DNA of 64,000 bases from Streptomyces violaceoruber. Its GTDB lineage: Bacteria > Actinomycetota > Actinomycetes > Streptomycetales > Streptomycetaceae. The notes under the pieces were generated by a model. The model was not told the DNA's origin. It saw only the letters and a list, made by a program, of their open reading frames with translations, and did no database searches. This document shows, piece after piece, positions 35,110 through 43,327 of the stretch. Location: assembly GCA_000720805.1 (NCBI GenBank), contig JODI01000022.1, positions 157,422 to 221,421 of the forward strand. Direction: 5' to 3'. The position numbers and the translations under genes were made by a program. The number at the start of each line of letters is the position of its first letter. The stretch's first letter is position 1.

Positions 35110-36183
35110 TCACGCCACCCGCGCAGCCCCCGCGAACGGCATCTCGTCGATCGGGGCCAGCCGTACCGGGGCCGACGGATTCGGGGCGTGGATCATCTGG
35201 CCGTCGCCGACGTAGAGGCCGACGTGACTGATGCCGGAGTAGAAGAACACCAGGTCGCCCGGTAGCAGTTCGGAGCGGGAAACGGGTCGGCCGGCGCCGA
35301 TCTGGGCGTAGGTCGTGCGGGGCAGGGAGACGCCCGCGGAGCGGTACGCGGCCAGGACGAGTCCCGAGCAGTCGAAGGCGTCCGGGCCGGTGGCGCCCCA
35401 GACGTAAGGGCTGCCGAGCTTGGCGTAGGCGTAGGAAACGGCGGCCGCGGCACGGGAGTCGGGCGCCTGGGCGGTGGCGGATCCGGGTGCCGCCATGGCG
35501 TCCCGCGCACCGGTGCCCGCTCGTGAGGCGCGGGAAGCGTTGTCGGCGGGGGCCTCGCCGAAGCGGGCGCGCTCCTCGGCGGAGAGCTGGGACAGCAGCC
35601 GTCGGGCCCCGTCCAGCTTGCCGTTGATCGTGGTCCTGGCCCGCTTCAGCTCCGTCTGACGGGACGCGAGCGAGGTCAGCTCGACGCGCGCGGCCCCCCG
35701 CAACTGCTCGATCTCCCGCAGCTGTCTGCGGACCCTCGCCACGGAGGAGGCCTGTCGGCTCCCGGCCCGCTCGACGAACTCGGCCCCGTCCAGGTACCGG
35801 TCGGGATCGCCGGACATCGCGAGTTGCAGGGCGGGATCCAGGCCGCCGTCGCGGTACTGCGCCCTGGCCATCGAACCCAGACCGTCCCGCGCCGAGTTGA
35901 GCTTCTCCGTCCGGCGCGCAGCCTCGTCCCGCAGGGTCGACAGGCGCTGTTCGGCGGCCTCCGCCTTCTCCTTGGCGCCGTTGTACTTCTCGGTGGCGGC
36001 CTCCGCCTCCTGGTACAGCTTGTCCACCTTCGCCTTGACCTGCGCCGGCGTCAGCTGCGGCTCGGCGTGTCCGGTCCCGTCGAAGCCCGTCGCCGTCGCC
36101 GCGCCCGCGAGGGCGATCGTCGCCGCTGTACGGACCGAGGTGCTGCCGACCGAACGGTGCCGGGGCTTGCGGTGCGCTGCCAA
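35110..36183 (-). CDS. Secreted NlpC/P60 peptidoglycan endopeptidase 1
   Basis: 357-residue cell-wall hydrolase. Signal sequence at the N-terminus (AAHRKPRH..VRTAATIALAGAATATG), then a long coiled coil (about residues 40-210: AEAATEKYNGAKEKAEAAEQ and similar) and a C-terminal NlpC/P60 domain with catalytic Cys in DAFDCSGLVLAAYRSAG, His in GISHVGLYVGDG and a third polar residue in MIHAPNPS. Such RipA-like enzymes cut D-Glu to diaminopimelate bonds in stem peptides; the coiled coil keeps some of them inactive. The TTG at 36183 is the best start, like that of the sister gene at 38190; AAAGGA lies about 12 bases upstream. A cluster of CGTACG palindromes precedes it. Confidence 0.88.
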   Translation of the reverse strand: MAAHRKPRHRSVGSTSVRTAATIALAGAATATGFDGTGHAEPQLTPAQVKAKVDKLYQEAEAATEKYNGAKEKAEAAEQRLSTLRDEAARRTEKLNSARDGLGSMARAQYRDGGLDPALQLAMSGDPDRYLDGAEFVERAGSRQASSVARVRRQLREIEQLRGAARVELTSLASRQTELKRARTTINGKLDGARRLLSQLSAEERARFGEAPADNASRASRAGTGARDAMAAPGSATAQAPDSRAAAAVSYAYAKLGSPYVWGATGPDAFDCSGLVLAAYRSAGVSLPRTTYAQIGAGRPVSRSELLPGDLVFFYSGISHVGLYVGDGQMIHAPNPSAPVRLAPIDEMPFAGAARVA

Positions 36184-36201
36184 CTGGGGTGCACGTCCTT
36201 T

Positions 36202-36257
36202 CGTACGACCGTACGGCCGACAATGTCCGTACGAACGCCAAGCGGAGCGGACGTACG
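36202..36257. promoter_or_regulatory. Four CGTACG palindromes upstream of NlpC/P60 gene 1
   Basis: CGTACG occurs at 36202-36207, 36210-36215, 36228-36233 and 36252-36257, three of them preceded or followed by an extra C/G to give CCGTACG or CGTACGG. The cluster starts 19 bases upstream of the start codon, inside the probable leader or promoter. The hexamer is common in Streptomyces, but four in 56 bases is dense; a repressor site is possible. The rest of the gap up to 36652 holds no gene. Confidence 0.4.
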
Positions 36258-36652
36258 GCCGCCTTGGGGGCGGATGACGCGTCCGGCGACGGCCCGCACA
36301 GGGGAAGCGGGACGCCGCCGGACCTTCTCGGCGGTGGTGGCCGACGGCCGCCCCTGGCCCGGGCGGCGATGGGGAGCCGGTCACCTGAGGGAGGACGCTA
36401 AACCTGACGGTGACGGCGCGGTAACGGGTTGTGCGGAAGTGCCGGGAGCGGATCGCCAGATGACCGTAAGTGACCGTGATCCGGTGTCGGCGTCGTCGAC
36501 TTCACGCAGCGCGATGACCGAAGTGGGGATTCGGGGGCGCGTGCGAGCGATGGGGTGCTAAGGGCCGCATATATGCAAGGCCGGCAAGATCCGGGTAAGG
36601 AACGCCGCCCGGTGTCAGGTGCCCCGTCCGCCCCTGGTTAGGCTCCGGCCTC

Positions 36653-37006
36653 ATGGACGTACTCATCCATCTCTTCGTCGGCCTGCACATCATCGGCATC
36701 GCCTCGCTGCTCGGCGGTTTCCTCACCCAGATGAAGGCGATGGGCCGGGGCACCGCCCGCTTCGTCCCGGCGATGCTGCACGGAGCCCTGACGATGCTGG
36801 TCACCGGGGCGGTCCTGGTGGGCCTCAACCAGGCCGACGACCAGCACGTCAACAACATCAAGATCGGCGTGAAGCTGGCGCTGCTGATCGTGATCCTAGG
36901 GCTCGTCTATGTGAAGCGGGACGACGAGACGGTGGACAAGGGCATGTTCGGCCTGGTGGGCGCGCTGACCACGGCGAACATCTTCATCGCGGTGCTGTGG
37001 ACCTGA
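36653..37006 (+). CDS. Small integral membrane protein
   Basis: 117 residues with four membrane helices (LIHLFVGLHIIGIASLLGGFL, AMLHGALTMLVTGAVLVGL, IKIGVKLALLIVILGLVYV, GLVGALTTANIFIAVLWT). It resembles a group of short actinobacterial membrane proteins without known function. A TAGGCT hexamer (36639-36644) lies eight bases before the ATG and there is no ribosome site, so the message may be leaderless. It sits between, and opposite in strand to, two NlpC/P60 genes and is convergent with the second, six bases apart. Confidence 0.75.
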   Translation: MDVLIHLFVGLHIIGIASLLGGFLTQMKAMGRGTARFVPAMLHGALTMLVTGAVLVGLNQADDQHVNNIKIGVKLALLIVILGLVYVKRDDETVDKGMFGLVGALTTANIFIAVLWT

Positions 37007-37011
37007 CCTCG

Positions 37012-38190
37012 TCAGGCAGGCCGAACCACGCTGTGGATCGCTGACTCGCCGTCGTAGTAGATGGACTCCTCGCGGACGTACGCGCCCGGCTTCGGGGCGT
37101 GGATCATCATGCCGTTGCCGATGTACATGCCGACGTGGCTGATGTCGTCGTAGAAGAAGACCAGGTCACCGGGCTGGGCGGCGGCGAGGGTGACCGTGGT
37201 GCCGGCGTTGACCTGGTCGTAGGTGACGCGCGGGATGTCGACGCCGGCGGCCTTCCAGGCGGCCTGGGTGAGGCCGGAGCAGTCGTAGGAGCCCGGGCCG
37301 GTGGCGCCCCAGACGTACGGCTTGCCGATCTGCGCGCGGGCGAAGGCGAGCGCCTTCGCCGCCTTGGTGGCGTACGAGGAGTCGGACGTGGCCGTGCCGG
37401 ATCCGGTGCTCGTGCCCGAGCCGGAGGAGCTGTTCTGCTCCTGCTGCCGAGCCGCCGCCGCTGCCGCCTCCTCCTGCGCCTTCTGCTCCGCCGCCTGCTG
37501 CCGCGCCAGCTCCGCCGCCTCGCGCGCGGCCTCCTGCTGCTTCTTCTGCTCGATCGCCGCGAGCCGCGCCTTCTCTTCGGCGGTCAGCTGCGAGAGGAGA
37601 TTCCGCGCGTCGGCGAGCTTCTTCTGGACGGTCGCCTTCGCCGTCTTCAAATCGTCCTGCGACCTGGTGAGCGTCCGCAGGCTGTCCGTGGCCTCCTGAC
37701 GCTTCTTCATCGTCGCCGACTGCTCGGTGACGTAGTCGTCGACCGCGCCCTTCTGGCGGTTGGTCATCCGGCTCATGAGCTGGGTCTGGTCGAAGTAGTC
37801 CTGCGGTGAGTCCGCGAGCAGGAACGTCGCCGTGTCGGGGGCGGAGGCGCCGGTGCGGTACTGGGCGGCGGCGAAGGAACCCAGTTCCTCCCTCGCCTCG
37901 TTGAGCTTCTGGGTGCGCTGGGCGACGTCGTTCAGGAGGGCGTCGACGCGGCCCCGCTGCGTCGTGGTCTTCTCCTTGGCCGCGTTGTAGTTGTCGGTCG
38001 CCGACTCCGCCTGGCGGTACAGGTCGTCGACCTTCTTCTCGACCTCTTCGAGGCTCGGGCGGTCGTCGGCCGGGGCGGCGGTGGCCGTCTGGGACAGCAG
38101 GGCGACGGAGGTGAGGGCCGCCGTGGCCAGGGCGGGGGTCCGGATGCCTGCGCGCGTACCTGCGGGAGGCGGCTTGCGGTGCGACGCCAA
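37012..38190 (-). CDS. Secreted NlpC/P60 peptidoglycan endopeptidase 2, under c-di-AMP riboswitch
   Basis: 392-residue paralogue of the enzyme at 35110-36183. Signal peptide (ALATAALTSVALLSQTATA), long coiled coil rich in Glu/Lys/Gln (EEVEKKVDDLYRQAESATDN; later KKQQEAAREAAELARQQAAE), Ser/Gly linker and NlpC/P60 domain with catalytic Cys in GSYDCSGLTQAAWKAAG and His in DISHVGMYIGNGMMIHA. TTG 38190 is the start, with GAAGGAG about 10 bases upstream. A ydaO-type riboswitch covers the leader, so expression of this hydrolase should fall or rise with cyclic di-AMP, linking wall opening to turgor and ion balance as known for other actinobacterial resuscitation and wall-hydrolase genes. Confidence 0.92.
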   Translation of the reverse strand: MASHRKPPPAGTRAGIRTPALATAALTSVALLSQTATAAPADDRPSLEEVEKKVDDLYRQAESATDNYNAAKEKTTTQRGRVDALLNDVAQRTQKLNEAREELGSFAAAQYRTGASAPDTATFLLADSPQDYFDQTQLMSRMTNRQKGAVDDYVTEQSATMKKRQEATDSLRTLTRSQDDLKTAKATVQKKLADARNLLSQLTAEEKARLAAIEQKKQQEAAREAAELARQQAAEQKAQEEAAAAAARQQEQNSSSGSGTSTGSGTATSDSSYATKAAKALAFARAQIGKPYVWGATGPGSYDCSGLTQAAWKAAGVDIPRVTYDQVNAGTTVTLAAAQPGDLVFFYDDISHVGMYIGNGMMIHAPKPGAYVREESIYYDGESAIHSVVRPA

Positions 38191-38213
38191 GGGAGGCGAC
38201 TCCTTCCGATGCT

Positions 38214-38366
38214 CCGCCTACCGAGTTAGCTGTCGGGTTCGGGCGGGTTTTTCGGAAGGATTGCCCTACGGCCTCTCCCCGTACGGGAGTCGGCCGATTC
38301 ACCCCAAGGTCGGTGGGTCCCCGGTTCCGGTCGCAGGGCGACGCTGTGGATTCGGCGGAGGCCGCG
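38214..38366 (-). promoter_or_regulatory. c-di-AMP riboswitch (ydaO-yuaA class)
   Basis: The minus strand carries the conserved blocks of this class in order: GCCGAATCC at the 5' side, GGGGACCCA, TTGGGGTGAATCGG, GGGGAGAGGCCGTAGGGC, and CCGAACCCGACAGCTAACTC at the 3' side. It ends about 25 bases before the TTG of the NlpC/P60 gene. AGGCG just after the aptamer can pair with CGCCT around the GGAAGGAG ribosome site, so control of translation is possible. Confidence 0.9.
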
Positions 38367-38836
38367 CGACCCGGCGACGTTCGCCGGTGGGGGTCGTACG
38401 GCCTGTGCGGCACGGTAGCCAACGCGTGTGGCGCCTGTGAAGGTTGATGTTCGATATGCCCGATACATTTTCGTGACCTTGGGGCAGGACGGCGCCCGGC
38501 GTGGCCAATCCGGAATGATTCGCACAAGGTTGTGTGTATTTTCGCCGGAATGACGCTATCTGCCCGCTTCGGGACTGGCTTCGAGTTGGCCGCAGTCCGG
38601 TTTCGAGGGGGCCGGAGAGGTCGGTGGCTGCTCGAGGGAGAGGGGCAGGCGTTCGAATGTGACTCGATTGTGTGATGGCTCGGTTGCGGAACGTGGTGGC
38701 GTGCTCCAGGAGGGGAGGAAGACACCGGGCGGGCAGGTCTGGAAGGTCCTCGGGTTCCGAAGAACCCGCTCCTGAGAGCCCCGCGTTTTCGCGGCAGAAC
38801 TCTTATTTCCGGCGGAGTTCTCGGGGCGGCGGTGGG
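38367..38836. other. Gene-free stretch between the riboswitch and pcrA
   Basis: About 470 bases. It should contain the promoter of the riboswitch transcript (minus). Two hairpins precede pcrA: CGGGTTC-CGAA-GAACCCG (38751-38768) and AGAACTC-N12-GAGTTCT (38796-38821). I see no gene or RNA. Confidence 0.45.
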
Positions 38837-38859
38837 GTGTCAGTGGGGCGTTCTAGACT
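38837..38859 (+). promoter_or_regulatory. RecA-NDp-like (PafBC-type) DNA-damage promoter of pcrA
   Basis: GTGTCAGTG (38837-38845), eight bases, then TAGACT (38854-38859). The actinobacterial RecA-NDp consensus is TTGTCRGTG-N8-TANNNT; only the first base differs. A start point about seven bases later leaves a leader of a few bases with GGAG before the ATG. Confidence 0.7.
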
Positions 38860-38868
38860 CGGAGAGCG

Positions 38869-41355
38869 ATGAGCAGCCTCTTTGATGACAGCTTCCTGGC
38901 GAACCTCCAGGCCCCTCGTGGGCACGAGGAGGAACCCCCGCCGCCGCCCGAGGACGATCACGTACCGGAGCCCGTGCCGGACGATCTGTTCGGCGGGAAG
39001 TTCGACGTGCCGCCGGACCGGGACCCGTACTACCGTGACGGCGCGCCGCGCCCGGCGGTGGACCCGGCAGCGCTGCTGGAGGGGCTGAACGAGAACCAGC
39101 GTGCCGCCGTCGTGCACCACGGCACCCCGCTGCTCATCGTGGCCGGCGCCGGCTCCGGCAAGACCCGCGTGCTCACCCACCGCATCGCGCACCTGCTGGG
39201 CGAGCGGAACGTGCACCCCGGCCAGATCCTCGCTATCACCTTCACCAACAAGGCCGCGGGCGAGATGAAGGAGCGCGTCGAGCAGCTCGTCGGCCCGCGC
39301 GCCCACGCGATGTGGGTGATGACGTTCCACAGCGCGTGCGTACGGATCCTTCGGAGGGAGAGCAAGAAGCTCGGCTTCACGTCCTCCTTCTCGATCTACG
39401 ACGCCGCCGACTCCAAGCGTCTGATGGCCCTGGTCTGCCGCGACCTGGACCTCGACCCCAAGCGCTACCCCCCGAAGTCCTTCAGCGCCAAGATCAGCAA
39501 CCTGAAGAACGAGCTGATCGACGAGGAGGACTTCGCCGCCCAGGCCACCGACGGGTTCGAGAAGACCCTCGCCCAGGCCTACGCGATGTACCAGTCGCGG
39601 CTGCGCGAGGCGAACGCCCTCGACTTCGACGACCTGATCATGACGACGGTCAATCTGCTCCGCGCCTTCCCGGACGTGGCCGAGCACTACCGCCGCCGCT
39701 TCCGGCACGTGCTGGTCGACGAGTACCAGGACACCAACCACGCCCAGTACGCCCTCGTCCGCGAACTCGTCGGCACCGCCGAGCACCCCGTCGACGTACC
39801 GCCCGGCGAGTACGACCTCCAGCCCGCCGAACTGTGCGTGGTGGGCGACGCCGACCAGTCGATCTACGCCTTCCGCGGCGCGACGATCCGCAACATCCTC
39901 CAGTTCGAGGAGGACTACCCGGACGCGACGACGATCCTGCTGGAGCAGAACTACCGCTCCACACAGACGATCCTGTCCGCCGCCAACGCGGTCATCGAGC
40001 GCAACGAGTCCCGCCGCCCCAAGAACCTGTGGACCAACGCGGGCGCGGGCGCGCGCATCACCGGCTATGTCGCCGACACCGAGCACGACGAGGCGCAGTT
40101 CGTCGCCGACGAGATAGACCGCCTCACCGACGCGGGCGACGCGAAGGCCGGGGACGTCGCCGTCTTCTACCGGACGAACGCCCAGTCCCGTGTCTTCGAA
40201 GAGGTCTTCATCCGCGTCGGCCTGCCCTACAAGGTCGTCGGCGGCGTCCGCTTCTACGAGCGCAAGGAGGTCCGGGACGTCCTGGCCTACCTGCGGGTCC
40301 TCGCCAACCCGGAGGACTCGGTCCCGCTGCGCCGCATCCTCAACGTCCCCAAGCGGGGCATCGGCGATCGCGCCGAGGCGATGATCGACGCCCTGTCCCA
40401 GCGGGAGAAGATCAGCTTCCCGCAGGCGCTGAAGCGCGTCGACGAGGCGTACGGCATGGCCGCGCGCTCCACCAACGCCGTGAAGCGGTTCAACACGCTC
40501 ATGGAGGACCTCCGTACGATCGTCGAGTCCGGCGCGGGCCCGGCGACCGTCCTGGAGGCGGTGCTCGAACGCACCGGCTACCTCGCGGAGTTGCAGGCCT
40601 CCACCGACCCGCAGGACGAGACCCGCATCGAGAACCTCCAGGAACTCGCCGCGGTCGCCCTGGAGTTCGAGCAGGAGTCCGGCGAGGGCGAGGAGCCGGG
40701 GTCGCTCTCCGACTTCCTGGAGCGGGTGGCCCTGGTCGCCGACTCCGACCAGATCCCCGACGAGGAGGAGGACGGCTCCGGAGTCATCACCCTGATGACC
40801 CTGCACACCGCCAAGGGCCTCGAGTTCCCGGTCGTGTTCCTCACCGGCATGGAGGACGGCGTGTTCCCGCACATGCGCGCCCTCGGCCAGACCAAGGAGC
40901 TGGAGGAGGAGCGGCGCCTGGCGTACGTCGGCATCACCCGCGCGCGGGAACGGCTGTATCTGACAAGGTCGTCGATGCGCAGCGCGTGGGGACAGCCCTC
41001 GTACAACCCGCCGTCCCGCTTCCTGGAGGAGATCCCGCCGCAGCACGTGGACTGGAAGCGGACGGGTTCCGCGGGTCCGGTGGCCTCCGGACCGGTGTCC
41101 GGCGTGGCGGCCTCGCTGTCGTCGTCCCGCTCCCGCTCGGCTGCCTCGGGCGCGTCCGGGTTCGCCACCCGCCGGACCTCGGAGAAGCCGGTGGTCGCGC
41201 TGGCCGTCGGGGACCGGGTCACGCACGACCAGTTCGGGCTCGGGACGGTCGTGGGAGTGAAGGGGACGGGCGGCAACGCCGAGGCGACGATCGACTTCGG
41301 CGACGAGAAGCCGAAGCGGCTGCTGCTGCGGTACGCGCCGGTGGAGAAGCTGTAG
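38869..41355 (+). CDS. pcrA: ATP-dependent DNA helicase PcrA/UvrD
   Basis: 828-residue superfamily 1A 3'-5' helicase for nucleotide excision repair, replication restart and removal of obstacles. An acidic Pro-rich N-terminus of about 70 residues precedes the Q motif (LNENQRAAV) and Walker A AGAGSGKT (92-99). Further motifs: TFTNKAAGEMKER (Ia), VDEYQDTN (II), GDADQSIYAFRGA (III), LEQNYRST (IV), TLHTAKGLEFPVVF (V) and VGITRARERLYL (VI). The last 50 residues (VGDRVTHDQFGLGTVVGVKG) are the Tudor-like tail that binds RNA polymerase in PcrA proteins. The promoter is of the DNA-damage type, in agreement with known PafBC regulons. Confidence 0.97.
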   Translation: MSSLFDDSFLANLQAPRGHEEEPPPPPEDDHVPEPVPDDLFGGKFDVPPDRDPYYRDGAPRPAVDPAALLEGLNENQRAAVVHHGTPLLIVAGAGSGKTRVLTHRIAHLLGERNVHPGQILAITFTNKAAGEMKERVEQLVGPRAHAMWVMTFHSACVRILRRESKKLGFTSSFSIYDAADSKRLMALVCRDLDLDPKRYPPKSFSAKISNLKNELIDEEDFAAQATDGFEKTLAQAYAMYQSRLREANALDFDDLIMTTVNLLRAFPDVAEHYRRRFRHVLVDEYQDTNHAQYALVRELVGTAEHPVDVPPGEYDLQPAELCVVGDADQSIYAFRGATIRNILQFEEDYPDATTILLEQNYRSTQTILSAANAVIERNESRRPKNLWTNAGAGARITGYVADTEHDEAQFVADEIDRLTDAGDAKAGDVAVFYRTNAQSRVFEEVFIRVGLPYKVVGGVRFYERKEVRDVLAYLRVLANPEDSVPLRRILNVPKRGIGDRAEAMIDALSQREKISFPQALKRVDEAYGMAARSTNAVKRFNTLMEDLRTIVESGAGPATVLEAVLERTGYLAELQASTDPQDETRIENLQELAAVALEFEQESGEGEEPGSLSDFLERVALVADSDQIPDEEEDGSGVITLMTLHTAKGLEFPVVFLTGMEDGVFPHMRALGQTKELEEERRLAYVGITRARERLYLTRSSMRSAWGQPSYNPPSRFLEEIPPQHVDWKRTGSAGPVASGPVSGVAASLSSSRSRSAASGASGFATRRTSEKPVVALAVGDRVTHDQFGLGTVVGVKGTGGNAEATIDFGDEKPKRLLLRYAPVEKL

Positions 41356-41446
41356 GCGAGGAGGCCAGGAGGCGGGCGGCGGGGCCGGGGCGGGCAGGGC
41401 GCCGGTCCTGCGTCACGGTCCTACCTAGCGGTCCTACGGCACGGTC

Positions 41447-43027
41447 CTATGTCGGGTCGAGCCCGTGGCTGCGCAGCCACGGCAGCGGGTCGATCGCCGA
41501 GCCACCGGCGGGCCGGACCTCGAAGTGCAGGTGCGGGCCGGTCGAGTTGCCGGAGTTGCCGGAGTACGCGATCGGGTCGCCGGCCTTCACGGTCGTACCG
41601 GAGGAGACCCGGTAGGTGGAGAGGTGGCAGTACCACGTCTCCGTGCCGTCCTTCGCCGTCAGGATCAACATGTTGCCGTACGCGCTGTTCCACTGCGTCC
41701 GTACGGTGCCGTCGGTCGCGGCCATCACGGTCGTGCCGTAGGAGACCGGGAAGTCGATGCCGGTGTGCACGGACATCCAGTTGATGCCGGCCTGGCCGAA
41801 GTAGGCGCTGAGCCCGCGCTGGGCGACGGGCAGCGCGTACTTGGGCCGCAGCCGTTCCTTGCGGGCCGCCTCCGCGGCCGCCCGCTTCTTCTCGGCTTCC
41901 TGTTGCGCCTTGAGATCGATACGTTCCTGCGTCCGGCTGACCCGGTCGCTGAAGGCGTCCGCCTCGGCGGAGAGGGTCCGCAACTGGGTGTCCAGCTTGC
42001 TGTTCGCCATGGACGGCTTCACGGCGGTCGCGTCCGGCGAGTCCGCCGCGCTCGTCGACGTGTCCTGGTCGTCGGCGCTGAACGTGCCGACCGAGGCGGC
42101 GGCGATTCCCGCCACTCCCATCACACACGCCGAGGGCACGGCCACCGTCAGCAGCGCGGACCGCTTGGCGGGCATACGACGACGGGAACGCGACCCGCCA
42201 CGCGAGGCGGCGCGGGACGACGGCGCCGGCGCCGGGGCGGCGGCGACCTCTTCCTGGTCGTCCAGGAGGGGCGAGCCCGACGCGGTCGTCCCGGTCTGCG
42301 CGGGCATCTCGCCGGTAGCGGTGAACTCGCCGTCGCCGACTGTGTGTTCGGCGTACTCGAGGTGCTCGATGTGCTCGAACGTCGCCGTCGCCTGCTGGTC
42401 GAAGGATTCTGCGGGCGGCTCGTACTGCTCGGATGTCGAAGTACCGGAAGTGCCGGTGCCACCGTCGGAGTTCCACTGGGTGGCGTCGTACGCCCCGGTG
42501 TCGAAGGCCTGCGTGCCCCATTCCCACTGCTGGGTCTGGTCGGCCGGACCGCCGCAGTGGTCGGGCTGGAGCCAGGCGTTGGCGTCCCACTGGCCGCTCG
42601 TGTCGTGGCCCGTGGACTGCGGCGGGATCGCGGAGAGGTGCTGGTGCCCGGCGGTCCAGGCGGTGGTGTCGTACGCGCCGGTGTCGTAGGCGGCGTGGTG
42701 CTGGGCCGCGTACATGTCGTAGTGCGGGGTCTGGTGACCGCCGGTCGACCAGGTCTGCGTGTCGTACGAGCCGGTGACGTCGCCGGGAAGGCTGCCGAAG
42801 AGGGGGTCCGAGTCGAAGGTCGTCGTCGCGGTCGTCGCGTGGGCGCCGGAGTCGAAACCGGTGGTGTCGAAGCCGGTGGCGTCAAAACCTGTGGCGTCAT
42901 AGCCGCCGGACGTGGTGAAGTCGCCGTACTGGGCTTCCTGGGTGCCGTACGACGCGTAGTGCGCGGAGGCGGCGTCGGAAGCCGGAGCCGGGGTGGTCGT
43001 GCTCCCCGACGGGTGACGGTCGTTCAC
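41447..43027 (-). CDS. Membrane-anchored M23 (LytM-type) metallopeptidase
   Basis: 526 residues. The first 250 are cytoplasmic and low in complexity, with YDATGFDATGFDTTGFDSG-type repeats and many Asp/Thr/Tyr/Trp/Gln. A membrane helix (LLTVAVPSACVMGVAGIAAAS) is followed by a coiled coil (LDTQLRTLSAEADAFSDRVS to the Lys/Glu/Ala-rich stretch) and the M23 domain: HTGIDFPV gives the first His and Asp, HLHFEV the HxH motif, so the zinc site is complete. Such enzymes cut peptidoglycan cross-bridges. GTG 43027 follows AGAGAAG. The large Asp/Thr/Tyr-rich cytoplasmic arm is unusual for M23 proteins and could be a phosphorylation or partner-binding platform (inference). Confidence 0.88.
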   Translation of the reverse strand: MNDRHPSGSTTTPAPASDAASAHYASYGTQEAQYGDFTTSGGYDATGFDATGFDTTGFDSGAHATTATTTFDSDPLFGSLPGDVTGSYDTQTWSTGGHQTPHYDMYAAQHHAAYDTGAYDTTAWTAGHQHLSAIPPQSTGHDTSGQWDANAWLQPDHCGGPADQTQQWEWGTQAFDTGAYDATQWNSDGGTGTSGTSTSEQYEPPAESFDQQATATFEHIEHLEYAEHTVGDGEFTATGEMPAQTGTTASGSPLLDDQEEVAAAPAPAPSSRAASRGGSRSRRRMPAKRSALLTVAVPSACVMGVAGIAAASVGTFSADDQDTSTSAADSPDATAVKPSMANSKLDTQLRTLSAEADAFSDRVSRTQERIDLKAQQEAEKKRAAAEAARKERLRPKYALPVAQRGLSAYFGQAGINWMSVHTGIDFPVSYGTTVMAATDGTVRTQWNSAYGNMLILTAKDGTETWYCHLSTYRVSSGTTVKAGDPIAYSGNSGNSTGPHLHFEVRPAGGSAIDPLPWLRSHGLDPT

Positions 43028-43183
43028 CAACTTCTCTTTCGCCTCGACAACAGGGGCTGCCAGAGCAGTGCGGCGACTGTACCCGGCGGTACGCGGGCAC
43101 GACAATCTTCGTCAGGTTTCGCTCGCGCAGGAAACGGGCATTCGGCCGTGTTTCGGGGGACTGCGGGCGAGGGTTTGGCCCTG

Positions 43184-43203
43184 TGTTCGAAGATTGTTCG
43201 AAG
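43184..43203. repeat. Paired TGTTCGAAG sites, 11-base period
   Basis: TGTTCGAAG at 43184-43192 and 43195-43203, each with the palindrome TTCGAA, about one helix turn apart. The pair lies 160 bases upstream of the M23 gene in a 300-base gap without genes (43028-43327). It does not fit the LexA box TCGAACN4GTTCGA. The adjoining 43210-43285 has imperfect repeats of GGCGTCGGA. Confidence 0.5.
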
Positions 43204-43327
43204 TTGGAGCGGTGTCGGAATGGCGTCGGAGCGGCGTCGGATCGATGCCGGACCGCCGTCGGGCAGCTGGCGTAACGCTGTCGGGTGGCCTTTTTTCTCC
43301 TGCTGTCCCAGGCCGCAGTGCGCCGGT

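Noticed and set aside
36184..36480. Second c-di-AMP riboswitch before NlpC/P60 gene 1
   Set aside because: None of the ydaO blocks (GGGGTGAATC, GAACCCGACAGCTAAC) occurs upstream of this gene.
43184..43203. LexA (SOS) box
   Set aside because: The actinobacterial box is TCGAAC-N4-GTTCGA; here the half-sites are direct TGTTCGAAG copies.
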